From the NCBI GenBank assembly GCA_030220185.1, contig JASPKZ010005709.1, forward strand, positions 174,501-238,500: 64,000 nt of DNA. The letters run 5' to 3'. The notes beneath the pieces are model-generated. The model worked only from the letters and a program-made list of their open reading frames with translations, was not told where the DNA came from and ran no database searches. The position numbers were made by a program, and so were the translations under genes. The DNA comes from Diploptera punctata (taxonomy: Eukaryota; Arthropoda; Insecta; Blattodea; Blaberidae). Shown one piece after another: positions 53,045-63,551 of the stretch; the first letter of the stretch is position 1; every line of letters begins with the position of its first letter.

Positions 53045-54203
53045 AAAATTCCTTATGGAATGTCAAAATGGATTTAGGAAAGGACGATCTTGCATTGATT
53101 CAGAATTTTCTGTTAAACTATTGCTTGAAAAAAGGAGAGAATTCAACTTAGAAACACATTTTGCTTTCATAGATTTTGAAAAAGCATTCGACAAAGTAAA
53201 GAGATCAAAAGTCTTAAATATATTGTAAGACAGAAATATACCAAATTTACTTCTGCAGAACATACAAAATATTTACAAAGACAACACCATAAAGATTAAA
53301 TTAAATAACAGATTTTCTGAAGAAGGAATTATAAATCGTGGTGTGAGACAAGGCTGCCCCCTATCCCCAACACTCTTTGCAATTTATATCAATGAAGTAA
53401 TATGTTGCTGGAACAAGAAATATAAATTTGGAATAAGAATATCAGAAAATAGAAAATTAAACACCCTATTGTTTGCAGATGACCAAATAATAATAGCAAA
53501 TTCAGAAGATAATCTACAGAAAGGTCTGTATGAACTTAACAAAATTACAGAAGAATATGGATTGAAGATATCTACAGAAAAAACAAAAATTATGGCATTT
53601 CAAGGTGTAGATCCTGTCAGAAGTAAAATTGTACTTGACAATACAATTTTGGAGCAGGTGAATAATTTTACATATTTAGGATGCGATATCTCATATGAAG
53701 AGAAAAGGATGTAAATACAAAAATATCTAAATTTTTAAGAATTTTAGGGTTAATAAATTCTATCTTCAAGCCACAGTTAGTCCAAAAGCATTCAAGATTA
53801 AAAGTGTATAAAACACTGGCTCTTCCAACTCTTTTGTATGGTAGCGAAGTATGGACGTTGAAACAGAAGGATATACAGAGACTTAGATCTGCTGAAATGA
53901 GATACCTTCGGAGGACTGCAGGATACACACTACTAGATCACAAAAAAATGAAGACATCTTAGAAGAATTACACATGGAACCTTTAGAAAACAAAATTTCT
54001 GATTATAAGTCAAGATGGATGCAACATGTTCATCGAATGGAAGATCACAGAATACCCAAACAAATGTTAAAATATCAACCTGCAGGAAGAAGAAGACCAG
54101 GACGTCCACTCAAAAGACTTTTGGATGGTGTTTCTCTTGAGGCCGAAACAGGTCAACAAATGGCCTAAATTCGTGAATGTACTATGATGATGATGATGAT
54201 GAT
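53045..54203 (+). pseudogene. LINE-E: RT motifs to (GAT)n tail
   Basis: Reads NGFRKGRSCIDSEFSVKLLL, motif A THFAFIDFEKAFDKVKRSKV, a TAA at about 53227, then motif B GVRQGCPLSPTLFAIYINEV and motif C NTLLFADDQIIIANSEDNLQ in frame 53343-53714, NNFTYLGCDISYEEK, and after a one-base shift the C-terminal block (ALPTLLYGSEVWTLKQKDIQ, EMRYLRRTAGYTLLDHKK, MHVHRMEDHRIPKQ-like, RRRPGRPLKRLLDG). The tail is GATGATGAT. Best RT core among the non-RTE LINEs here, but dead. Confidence 0.9.
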
Positions 54204-54214
54204 GAAATATTAAA

Positions 54215-55040
54215 TCAAAACACGAAATCGTAATAAATCAATGATTACGACAAGATTGTCCTCTTTCATCCACTCTCTTTAATTTACATGTTGACGAAGT
54301 TGTCAGAAAATGGCAAGTAACTTTAAATTCTAATAATAAAATCCGTGTTGACACACTTATATTTGCTGATGACCAGACTACAATGGCATATTCAGAGAAT
54401 GATTTACAAAGAGAAATTTTTAAATTATATAATATTGCACAAGATTACAACTTAGAAATGTATTCAAAAAAACTAAAGTAATGGCCCAGTGTGGCAAAGA
54501 AATAAAAAGAACAAAAATAGTACTAAATTACAGAATGCTAGAACAAGTAAAATATTTAATTTATCTAGGTGTACCTTTAGGCTGCAATAGATAAAAAGAC
54601 ATAAATAATAATTTACAAATATTACAAATATTTCAATATTTATGTGGCACCCTTAAAAGAACACTAAGAAAGAAAGTAAGAAAAGAAACACATTAAATTT
54701 TTATCAAATATTGGCTGTGCCTACAATATTGTATGAGTCATAAATATGGACTCTGAATAAACGGACAATTAAAAGAATAAAAGCCGCAGAAATGGAATAT
54801 TTACAATTTGCGGCAGGATATACTTTATGGATAAAAAACGAAGTGAAGATATCTGTAAAGAAGTACAAATATTCAGTTTGACAGATAAAATAGAAGAGTA
54901 CAGGAGAAAATGGTATGAACATGTCTCCAGAATGGATACCAACAGATTGCCTAGCAAAAGTCTAAACTATCAACCGAGAGGAGGAAAAAGAGATCGGGGA
55001 CGCCCACGAAAGAGATGGACAAGCAGTTATGATATTTGGA
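54215..55040 (+). pseudogene. LINE-I: RT motif B to C-terminus
   Basis: Frames give RQDCPLSSTLFNLHVDEVVR (motif B region), TLIFADDQTTMAYSENDLQR (motif C), YLIYLGVPLGCN, GTLKRTLRKKVRKET, and in the open frame from 54827 DKKRSEDICKEVQIFSLTDK, YEHVSRMDTNRLPSKSLNYQ, GGKRDRGRPRKRW. It starts directly at the LINE-E tail. The 3' end is cut by the RTE-A at 55042, which replaces its AGA tail. Confidence 0.87.
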
Positions 55041-55564
55041 GCAGGAATTTATTGCAGAGACTTTTGATGTTCCAACTCCTTTCAAAAAACGTTAAGCTGA
55101 AAATATATAAAACAATTATTCTACCAGTTATATTATATGGGTGCGAAACATGGACTCTTACTTTAAGGGGGGAAAGAAGATTACGAGTATTTGAGAATAA
55201 AGTTCTTAGGAAAATTTTTGGACCAAAGAGAGATGAACAGACAGGTGAATGGAGAAGACTACATAACAATGAACTACATGGTCTTTATAGGAAGCCAGAT
55301 ATAATAAGAACAGTTAAGTCCCGTAGACTGCGATGGGCAGGACATGTTGCGCGTATGGGGAATGAAAGACGTGCATGGAAACTTCTTGTAGGAAAGCCAG
55401 AAGGAAAACGCCCAGTTGATAGACCAAGAATGAGGTGGGAGAACAACATTAACTATGATTTGAGGGAAGTAGATTATACAGGGAATGATTGGAAAGCATT
55501 AGCTCAGGATAGGAATGTATGGAGAGCTTATGTCCGTGCGGCCATGAACCTACGGGTTCGATAG
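54827..55564 (+). CDS. Fused LINE-I / RTE-A reading frame, 245 codons
   Basis: A continuous ATG-led frame, the longest non-repetitive one here. The first ~70 codons are the LINE-I C-terminus (to RGRPRKRWTSS); the joint YDIWSRNLLQRLL lies near 55035-55050; the rest is RTE-A (LKIYKTIILPVILYGCETW, VLRKIFGPKRDEQTGEWRRL, to NLRVR). The two C-terminal domains stand in tandem in one frame without a stop. There is no promoter or RT, and an accidental fusion by insertion explains it. Gene finders would call it a protein. Confidence 0.6.
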   Translation: MDKKRSEDICKEVQIFSLTDKIEEYRRKWYEHVSRMDTNRLPSKSLNYQPRGGKRDRGRPRKRWTSSYDIWSRNLLQRLLMFQLLSKNVKLKIYKTIILPVILYGCETWTLTLRGERRLRVFENKVLRKIFGPKRDEQTGEWRRLHNNELHGLYRKPDIIRTVKSRRLRWAGHVARMGNERRAWKLLVGKPEGKRPVDRPRMRWENNINYDLREVDYTGNDWKALAQDRNVWRAYVRAAMNLRVR

Positions 55565-55585
55565 TGCCAGTGAGTAAGTAAGTAT
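55042..55585 (+). pseudogene. RTE-A 3' fragment, recent
   Basis: Starts in the LQRLL(M)FQLLSKNVKLK segment and is intact to the stop at 55562-55564 and a short GTAA tail. Nearly identical to the 9595-10330 and 51352-51727 copies. Confidence 0.92.
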
Positions 55586-55621
55586 AAATCAAAAATATTT
55601 AATCCTAGTAAGCAAAATAAG

Positions 55622-55735
<114 letters not shown>

Positions 55736-55737
55736 AA

Positions 55738-56230
55738 CTCATTGGCATTATCGAACCGGTACATTCCTCGCCGCGCGGACTTAAGCTCTACGTTCCTAGT
55801 TAGCTAATATCTTCTAATCATTTCCTGTATAATCTATTTCCCTCAAATCATGGTTAATGTTATTCTCCCACCCCATTCTTGGCCTACCTACTGGTCACTT
55901 CCCTCTGGTTTTCCTACAACGAGTTTCAAAATCCTCTTTCATTCCCCATTCGTGCCATATGTCCTGCCCATCGCAGTCTACGAGACTTAACTGTTCTTGT
56001 TATATCTGGTTTCTTATAAAAAGCATGCATCTCACTGTTACATCACCTGTCTGTTCATCTCTCTTTGGTCCAAAAATGTTCCTAAGAACTTTATTCTCAA
56101 ATACTCTTAATCTTTTCTCCAACCTTAAAGTAAGAATCCATGTTTCGCATACATATAGTATAACAGAGAATAACAGTTTTATATATTTGCAGTTTAATGT
56201 TTTTGAGAGCAGTTGGGACATTTGCATGCA
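55738..56230 (-). pseudogene. RTE-A 3' fragment
   Basis: Minus-strand copy from the family end (CTCATTGGCATTATCGAACC) back to QLLSKTLNCKYIKL; several indels, including loss of the GEWRRLHN block. Confidence 0.87.
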
Positions 56231-56289
56231 TTTTAAACTATAGAGTGAGCTAAATAGTATGTATGGGAAATTAGATGTAATTATTAACT

Positions 56290-57525
56290 AACTCACTGGC
56301 ACTATTCGAACCAGTACGTTCATGGCCGCGCATTCGTATCCTGAGCCAAAGTTTTCCAGTCATCCCCTGTATAATCTACTTCCCTCAAATCATAGTTAAT
56401 GTTATTCTCCCTCCTCATTCTTGTTCTACCAACTGGGCGTTTTCCGTCTGGTTTTCCTACAAGAAGCTTCCATGTACGTCTTTCGTTCCCCACTCGTCCC
56501 ACATGCCCTGCCCATCGCAGTCTATGAGACTTAACTGTTCTCATTATATCTGGCTTCCTATAAAGACCATGTAGTTCATTGTTATGTAGTCTTCTCCATT
56601 CACCTGTCTGTTCATCTCTCTTTGGTCCAAAAATTTTCCTAAGAACTTTATTCTCAAATACTCATAATCTCCTTTCCTCTCTTAAAGTAAGAGTACATGT
56701 TTCGCACCCATACAATATAACTGGTAGAATAATAGTTTTACATGTTTTCAGTTTAACGATTTTTGAAAGGAGTTGGGAAGTCAAGAGTCTCTGCAATGCA
56801 TAATAACACGCATTTCTAGAATTGAGCCTATGTTTAATTTCTTTGTGCATCTCATTCCTTCTTCTTCTTCTTCCTTCCAAGTATTAGGCCAAGGCCTGTT
56901 ACGATCCTATAGAAAATTGATCCTTCTGGAAAATTCTTGTATAAGACTTGAAAGCATAATAATAGTCCCTTCGATTGGTTGCTGGTCAAAGGAAGGCAAG
57001 ACCAGTGATGGGGCTGCCATCTTATAGCCTCTGGTCAGGCTTTTCTGGAGAAGAAAAGAAAATGAAGGAAAGAAGAAATACAAGAAAGGAAAGACTCCCA
57101 AGCACTCGGATGCCCTAATAGCGTCGGGGTCGAAAAAACAAGTGTTAACCGAGAGAGGTTAGATAGTAAAGTTAAAAGAGTGCAAAACACAAGTAAGTGG
57201 AAGAAATGTTTTGCTCAGCTTGGGCACCTTGTGGTCGCCATCCACATATCCCCTAGATGAGGACCCCTGAGGGTGCATCTCATTCCTATTTGTGATTATT
57301 GTTCCTAGGTATTTAAATTCAGGCACTTCCTTAAAATTCTCATTTGCCATTAGCTGTCCATTTCAATTATATAATGTATTTTTATGTGTGACCATATTTA
57401 GTTTTATTGATATTTACTTCCAGTTCCAATTCCTTAGTGATTACTCAATAGTGTGTGTGTGTTGGCCTTTAGTATCTCCTCGCTGTCGGCCAATAGTACA
57501 TCATCAGCATAAACTAACAGCTTAA
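56290..57525 (-). pseudogene. RTE-A, RT motif C to 3' end, split by a chimeric insert
   Basis: Minus-strand copy in two parts, 56290-56858 and 57273-57525. The minus frame includes RRLRWAGHVGRVGNERRTWK, GRTRMRRENNIN and, beyond the insert, FKYLGTIITNRNEMH and LGLEVNINKTKY-like, reaching the YADD complement (CATCAGCATAAAC) near 57505. Confidence 0.88.
56859..57272 (-). mobile_element. Chimeric retrosequence with LINE-B1 tail, 14-bp TSD
   Basis: A 414-bp insert flanked by GTGCATCTCATTCC at 56845-56858 and 57273-57286. On the minus strand its last ~55 bp (TATAGGATCGTAACAGGCCT, TAATACTTGGAAGGAAGAAG) are the LINE-B1 3' end; the preceding ~350 bp (from CCCTCAGGGGTCCTCATCTA) match nothing else in the window. 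So it is either a SINE using a LINE-B1 tail or a template-switch product. Confidence 0.85.
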
Positions 57526-57736
57526 CTAGTTGTAATAAGAACAATTAAATATCTCAAACTGAAATAAGCAAGACTAGTGAGTTAGTGTTAGTGAGTTAGA
57601 TAGATAAGAAAATGTTGTCAATGTTTTATTCAGCATTTAAATAAATAACTGAGAAAATATTTTTAAAAAACTGTTGTCAATTTGGTAGACTGTGATTTAA
57701 AATACTCTAAGTTGTAACTTGTTCTCAAAGACTACT

Positions 57737-58455
57737 TAACTCATGCCCCAAATGGGAGTCAATGATCAATCACGTTTCAATGATTTCTGTTTTACAACCA
57801 ATCACAGTCGTGTTTCACGAAATATTTATCAGTGTTAAATTTACCATATTAAAGAAAGCTCCTCCTTTTTAAAATTCTGAACAGGTCTGACCATTATTTT
57901 GCAGTGACTGAGCCTGTAAAGAAATACGGCTACCAGATTGTATATATAGTGCATAGATGTCAACACATAGCGCTTGCAGGAGTTACTATAAAAACATTTG
58001 TAGCAATTTATTATACCACCAAAAAAATAAACCACTGTTTGCACTTTCTTAAATGTATTTTTTCCCAGGTAATAATCCAGAAAAATATAATTGTCATATT
58101 TACATCATACGACATCAGAAATGAATTAATATACAGTTTGATGTGTTTCATTTTTTCTCTACTAGAGAGCATTCTTACAATATTGCGATCTTTTGGCAAT
58201 AAATAATATTATGATCTAGTTGCAGTGATCAAACAAAAGAAGCAGATGAAGCGTACCTATCGTTTCTCATTTGTTTTCAAACATCGCCGTTTACATTTAA
58301 ATATATAAATATTTTAAAATAACTATAGTTAAATAATGATTTGTGAGTAAACAGCTTAATTTTATTCGTTAAGTAGTTCTAACAAATGCCACTCTTGATT
58401 TCCAAATTCTCTACATAAATTGGAAATCATTCGTGGCATTACTTATGATAATTTT
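57737..58455. repeat. Dispersed repeat D720, copy 2
   Basis: Direct repeat of 37398-38060 (see there). Includes an additional CACTTTCTTAAATGTATTTT segment near 58040. Ends with the hairpin AATGCCACTCTTGATTTCCA / TGGAAATCATTCGTGGCATT at 58386-58442. Frames inside it on both strands have no family features. Confidence 0.85.
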
Positions 58456-58489
58456 ATGTTTGTGGAATAACTTACACGAGACGCCACTG

Positions 58490-58730
58490 CAGGAACTAAA
58501 ATTACCTCAATTTCACACTAGATATCTCTCTTACAAAGAGAAACTTTTGAGAATTATCGACTGGTAAAGTCGTACCTAGAGCACCTTCAAATTTCCCCAA
58601 CTTTTGTCTGATGTTAGAATAATTAATCGTCTTTTCTTCCCTCCCATTGTTATCCGATGTGTCGCTAGGGAGCAGCACGCTCAACGATTTAGCGAGTTTA
58701 TCGGCTGTCTTTTGTTAGCTCGCTCTCGTT
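58490..58730 (-). CDS. Unidentified open stretch, possible exon
   Basis: A minus-strand open stretch of about 69 codons after a TAA: ADKLAKSLSVLLPSDTSDNN, GREEKTINYSNIRQKLGKFE, GALGTTLPVDNSQKFLFVRE. It has no ATG, an acceptor-like AACAAAAG upstream and a donor-like GAG|GTAATT downstream. Composition resembles coding sequence, unlike the LINE debris around it. No family is recognised; it may be chance. Confidence 0.25.
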
Positions 58731-58962
58731 CACAAAGAAAAGCGAGATTAATCGAATCGCAGCGAACTCGATAACACACAAACAATCAATCTGTTGCGGT
58801 TCTTGACCACAGGATGGCCCGCAAGTGCAGGAACCTTAACATGCGAGTTTGGCAACACTCACATATTAAATTTCTTTAAATAATAATAATATAAGTACCT
58901 TTATATATCTGTCTTCGACAATTAGAATAGAGTTTTCTTTAAAACACATTTTTAATTATTAA

Positions 58963-59030
58963 AACCATGAAGGTGTTTCATCTTGATCATGCTATTTGGG
59001 ACTGATGTCAGCGTATATATTATATAATGG
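58963..59030 (+). repeat. Left arm of an inverted repeat around the Tc1 element
   Basis: TGAAGGTGTTTCATCTTGAT and ATGCTATTTGGGACTGATGT return as the complement at 60660-60722. Without the Tc1 insertion the arms would be about 80 bp apart. Confidence 0.75.
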
Positions 59031-59107
59031 GTTTAGGTCTGTGGGTGTGTTCTCGTTTAGAATTTTTATATTCTTTGCTTCTCTTAAAATTTCCATGTCT
59101 TCTAATA

Positions 59108-60655
59108 CACTGCTCAAAACAATTAGAGGAACACTATGAAATATGCAAATATTTTTTCATTGGATAAAGGTACAAACATGAAATTAATAAAATACATTAT
59201 TTGTGGTTATTTATTTATTTATTTATTTATTGCTCGTCAGTAAAAACAAATGAATAACGCTGACAATTAACTTTTCAAATAATTCCGCTATGTAAGCAAT
59301 TGAATCTTGTGCTTATTTTTCAAAGTTAAACACTCGTTATATAGAGTTAGTATCGTGTATGGCCTCCAAGACATTCGATGACACTTTGGCACCTTCGTGG
59401 CATGCTCCCAATAAGATTCTGGATTTCCTCTTGTGGGATATTCTCCCATTCCTCCTTCAGAGCATCTCCAAGTTGCTGCAGAGTTTGTGGAGCTTGATGT
59501 CAGTTCCTGACCTTCCTGTCTAGAAGATCCCACAAGTGTTCAATAGGGTTGAGGTCTGGGCTGACCGCTGGCCACTCCATTACCTCGATTTCATTCCTCC
59601 TCAGGAAATCCCTGGTGACAGCCGCAGAATGTGCCCTGGCATTATCCTACATAAACAGAAATCCAGGGCCTACTCTAATGGCAGCAGGTACTACATGCTC
59701 TTACAGAACGTGCTCGATATACCGGACAGCATTCAGTCGCTGGGGAACAAGAACAAGGTCCGTACGATTGTTGTACATAACTCCGGCCCACACCATTATG
59801 GAACGTCCTCCGAATCTATCAATTTCCTGTACAGCCTCTGCAGAAAATCTTTCTCCTGGCCGTCTCCACACCCTCAATCGACCATCACAACGTGTAAGAC
59901 GATACAAGGATTCGTCCGAGAAGAGCACAGACTCCCACTGGTTCAGGTTCCAATCACCATCGTTTTCAGCATACGTACGTCTTGCTGCCTTATGCCCATT
60001 TGTTAAGCGTGGTTTTTTAACGGGCCTTTTTGGACGAATATTCTCTTTCCTTAATCTGTTCCTTATGGTTTGGTCTGAAACCCGGATTCCGGAAGCCATA
60101 TGAAGGTCATTCTTCAGGTCTTTTGCAGTTTTTGTACGCTGTCGAAGAGCAGAAAAAAACAACGTATCTGTCATCCTGGGGGCTTGTTTTAAATTTACGG
60201 CCCTGGCCACGTCTTCTACAATACTGACCTGTCTCTCTGTGCCTGTTGCGTAACCTGGACACCACGGAAGGAGAAACCCCAAGCTCTCTAGCCACTTGTC
60301 GCAGAGATTGACCTTGTCGTAAAAGATGTAGAGCATGATACACTTCAAACTCATTTAAATGCCTCATTTTGTCAGAGACTTCAATAAACAAGGCAATAAT
60401 CAACATTCGTCACTATAGCAACATCAGGAAGCTTACCAATTAGAAGTGGCCAGTGCCTTCCAAAATTAAAAATTTCTCTATATTTGTTATTTGAGGTAAT
60501 TTCTCTGTATTTAGGCCATGGATCTTTAAAATTTGTATCCAATGATAAAATTGATAATTCAGTTTACATATTGTCCAACTTTCAGCATCACAGCTTTAAA
60601 ATACAATTACTTATTCAATTTATTACAAATGTTCCTCTAATTGTTTTGAGCAGTG
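59108..60655 (-). mobile_element. Tc1-like DNA transposon, complete ends
   Basis: 1548 bp between TA dinucleotides (59106-59107 and 60656-60657), with perfect 26-bp inverted repeats beginning CACTGCTCAAAACAATTAGA. One transposase gene on the minus strand fills the interior. Size and layout are typical of Tc1. Confidence 0.95.
59337..60367 (-). pseudogene. Tc1-type DD34E transposase, inactivated
   Basis: About 343 codons from ATG at 60367, normal Tc1 length. N-terminal HTH: FEVYHALHLLRQGQSLRQVA, RELGVSPSVVSRLRNRHRET, then GQGRKFKTSPQDDRYV. A frameshift in the T-run near 60155 leads to ASGIRVSDQTIRNRLRKENI. First catalytic Asp in VLFSDES; second in DNARAH; Glu in NPIEHLWD, with 34 residues between the last two. 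In-frame stops at 59647-59649 (directly before DNARAH) and 59500-59502 (KVRN*HQ). One frameshift plus two stops make it dead; the ends could still be mobilised by a related enzyme. Confidence 0.95.
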
Positions 60656-60659
60656 TATA

Positions 60660-60722
60660 TATAATTTATACGACGACATCTGTACCAAATAGCATGCCGA
60701 AGATGAAACACCTTCATGATTT
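60660..60722 (-). repeat. Right arm of the inverted repeat around the Tc1 element
   Basis: Complement of 58963-59030 with about ten differences. It lies between the Tc1 end and the LINE-L poly(A) region. Confidence 0.75.
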
Positions 60723-60835
60723 TTATTTATTTAATGATTTATTTAGCCTGGTGGAGTTACGGCCATGTGGCTTTCTCTTCCACTCACCAGGACAAACATA
60801 TATTACATAGGAATATAACAATCATAATTAACTGT

Positions 60836-61730
60836 TAAACAAGATGGCAAATTATCTTCTTGGGAAAAGATCAACACTGGAGTAAGACAGGGATGTGGAC
60901 TTTCACCGGTGCTTTTCATTATATACATGAATAAATTAATAAATGAATGGAGGAAAACACAACGAGGATATATACCCATCAATAGGAACCTCAAACTCGA
61001 TGCTATTCTTTTTGCAGACGATTTAGCTCTTCTGGCACTTTCCGAAAATGATTTGCAACGATCAATTTATAATTTACAAAAAATAGGTGCCAAATTTAAT
61101 ATGGAAATATCAATTAACAAAACTAAAATTATGGCATTTCATGGGAAGCACCCCATACAAAGTAAAATCTGTCTCCAGAATAAAATTTTAGAGAGATCTA
61201 ATCAATTTAAATATCTTGGATATTATCTCTCTATCTGGGATGAAAAGGATATCCCTGAAAAAGTTACTAGTTATAATAAAAGTTTAGGAATTATTAATCA
61301 AGTTATGAAACCATCTCTTGTACAAAAAAAACACCAGATTACGTTTATATAACACTTTGGCTAGACCAGTGTTGACCTATGGTAGTGAAGCATGGACACT
61401 AAAAAAACAATATGAAAGCAGAATAACGGCTTGTGAAATGAGATTCATGCGCAGAACAGCGGGTTACACCAGATGGGATCGGAAAAGGAACACCGATATC
61501 TTAAAAGAATTGAAGACTACGCCAATTTTGGAATATATTAAACAGTACCAACTAAATTGGAAACACCATCTTGAAAGAATGAGTTCAAATCGGATCCCCA
61601 AAGCTGTTTATAATTATATATCAAGAGGACGAAGATCACTGGGCCATCCTATGAAACGCTGGAGGGAAAATTTTCTATAGGATCGTAACAGGCCTTGGCC
61701 TAATACTTGGAAGGAAGAAGAAGAAGAAGA
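60836..61730 (+). pseudogene. LINE-B1, longest copy, RT motif B to tail, 12-bp TSD
   Basis: The frame from 60909 (open upstream to about 60860) reads KINTGVRQGCGLSPVLFIIY (motif B) and LDAILFADDLALLALSENDL (motif C), then FKYLGYYLSIWDEKDIPEKV. An eight-A run at 61323-61330 shifts the frame; the second frame 61318-61680 carries TLARPVLTYGSEAWTLKKQ, MRFMRRTAGYTRWDRKRNTD and RGRRSLGHPMKRWRENFL. (GAA)n tail. The TSD ATAATTAACTGT lies at 60824-60835 and 61731-61742. Confidence 0.92.
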
Positions 61731-61962
61731 ATAATTAACTGTAATATTAAATACTAAATGAAGATTTGACTAACAAGATAATATCTCTTATATTACGATC
61801 TATAATGCAACACTCACATATTAAATTAAATTGTTGGTAGACCGTCCCTGTCTAATGTAGGGGCCTATACAAAAACAAAAGAAAAATAACGAGATATAGA
61901 AAACTAATCTTACGGTTATACAACGTTTAAACAAATTAAAATATTTGTTAACTTTAATAATA

Positions 61963-62353
61963 CTTACTTACTTACATACTCACTGGCACTATCGAACCCG
62001 TAGGTTCATGGCCGCGCGGACATACGCTCTCCATACATCCCTATCCTGAGCGAATACTTTTCAATCATTCCCTGTATAATCTACTTCCCTCAAATCATAG
62101 TTAATGTTATTCTCCCACCTTATTCTTGGTCTACCAACTGGGCGTTTTCCCTCTGGCTTTTCTACAAGAACCTTCCATGCAAGTCTTTCATTCCCCATAC
62201 GTGCAACATGTCCTGCCCATCGCAGTCTACGAGACTTAACTGTTCTTATTATATCTGGCTTCCTATAAAGACCATGTAGTTCATTGTTATGTAGTCTTCT
62301 CCATTCACCTGTCTGTTCATCTCTCTTTGGTCCAAAAATTTTCCTAAGTACTT
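61963..62353 (-). pseudogene. RTE-A 3' fragment, 14-bp TSD
   Basis: CTTA-type tail at left, then the complement of the complete C-terminal domain to RKIFGPKRDEQTG. The TSD TAACTTTAATAATA lies at 61949-61962 and 62354-62367. It is inserted in the LINE-L 3' UTR. Confidence 0.93.
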
Positions 62354-62745
62354 TAACTTTAATAATATTTTCATAAATAATTAAATGTATTAATTGTTAA
62401 AATAATACTATCAGTGAGGTGTATAAGTTAGTTTCTTATCAAATAATTAATTAGTTTGTTTTTGAAGGATGTTATAGTCTGACAGTCTCTGACATAGGGC
62501 GGAAGGGAACTCCATGTTTTGGCAAGTGAGACTGTAAAAGATAATGAATAATACACAGTGTGATGAGGAGGGAAATAAAGGACAATGTGCTGATGGGTCG
62601 AGTGTCAAGATTATGTGTGTCGGATAGTCTGATGAAGCGGCGTGATAAATAATTAGGCGATGATGTGTGAAGTATTTTATAGAGAAGGGATAGGGAATGG
62701 ATAGTCCTACGATCTCTTAGACGAAGCCACGATAATTGTAATAAT

Positions 62746-62990
62746 TAACGAAGTTTCTTAAACAAAAATCCATTCTAATTGAGAAAGACGGATATAAAAA
62801 GGTATAATTATAATATTATTTTTAAAATGTTAATACATAACCTCAATTGTGATAATGAATTTAAAAAATGTTATTGAATATTGAATGACTGTCTTGACTC
62901 CGGCTGAGAAAAAAAAGTAATCTCTTAATTCTATACCATATTCATTTATCTGTTAACAGTGTGCTGAGGAAGACCTTAGTAAATTGAAAC
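62746..62990. other. No recognisable feature
   Basis: AT-rich flank of the hairpin element. Confidence 0.35.
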
Positions 62991-63004
62991 TAGTACAAAA
63001 TTGT

Positions 63005-63231
63005 ATTCACGTAGACTTTCACGGCCGGAGTTGCTATGATGATCTTGAAGAAGATTTTCGGGCTGTAGGCCGTGGTCGTGAGGCTAGTAGTTCCCCGACG
63101 TTTCGCCAGAGACTGCATCTTGTCTTGAGACAACCCTTGAGGATGCCAGATGCAGTCTCTGGCGAAACGTCGGGGAACTACAAGCCTCACGACCACGACC
63201 TACAGCCCGAAAATCTTCTTCAAGATCATCA
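63005..63231. mobile_element. Second long-hairpin element, 14-bp TSD
   Basis: A 227-bp insertion between copies of TAGTACAAAATTGT (62991-63004 and 63232-63245). Arms of 86 bp (63035-63120 and 63148-63233) pair with few mismatches around a 27-nt loop. The 5' edge GTAGACTTTCACGGCCGG echoes the element at 42455. The right arm contains TTGAGGA-T-GCCAGA-loop7-TCTGGC-GAAACGTC (63137-63171), the same core with a different paired stem. Frames on both strands across it are artefacts. Confidence 0.82.
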
Positions 63232-63245
63232 TAGTACAAAATTGT

Positions 63246-63551
63246 TTGTATTTACATTTTAAAACTGCTTTTCTATACCAATACCCAACTATTTTCCATT
63301 TGTAGGCCTACTATAAACGAACTTGCATGAGGTATTACTTCGACGACATCATCTGTTAGAGGAACCGTTGTGCTACTTTTACCCGCCATATGACTGAATT
63401 GTGAACGAAACTGTCGATGATGGAAACATTGTTCTCAGGCAACATAGTATTTTACTGTAAATAAAACTGAATACAAGATAAGATGGTATGGATAATTAGG
63501 AATTTACGCCATTTCTTACTTATTGGTGACAAAAAATATATATGGGTCTAC
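63246..63551. other. No recognisable feature
   Basis: Nothing assigned. Confidence 0.35.

Larger units (their letters stand above)
60725..62745 (-). pseudogene. LINE-L: C-terminus and hairpin 3' UTR, with two insertions
   Basis: The minus-strand frame at 62745-62440 reads LRLRDRRTIHSLSLLYKILH, YLSRRFIRLSDTHNLDTRPI and HLPKHGVPFRPMSE, the usual C-terminus of a Jockey/CR1-type ORF2 (L..RR....L..LY.I pattern), ending before a 3' UTR that reaches the hairpin at 60738-60790 and AATAAATCATTAAATAAATA. RTE-A (61963-62353) and LINE-B1 (60836-61730) sit in the UTR. Other UTR copies lie at 15730-16143 and 17390-17838. Confidence 0.7.

Noticed and set aside
59536..60103. Plus-strand frames of 156 and 184 codons
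   Set aside because: Shadows of the Tc1 transposase on the opposite strand.
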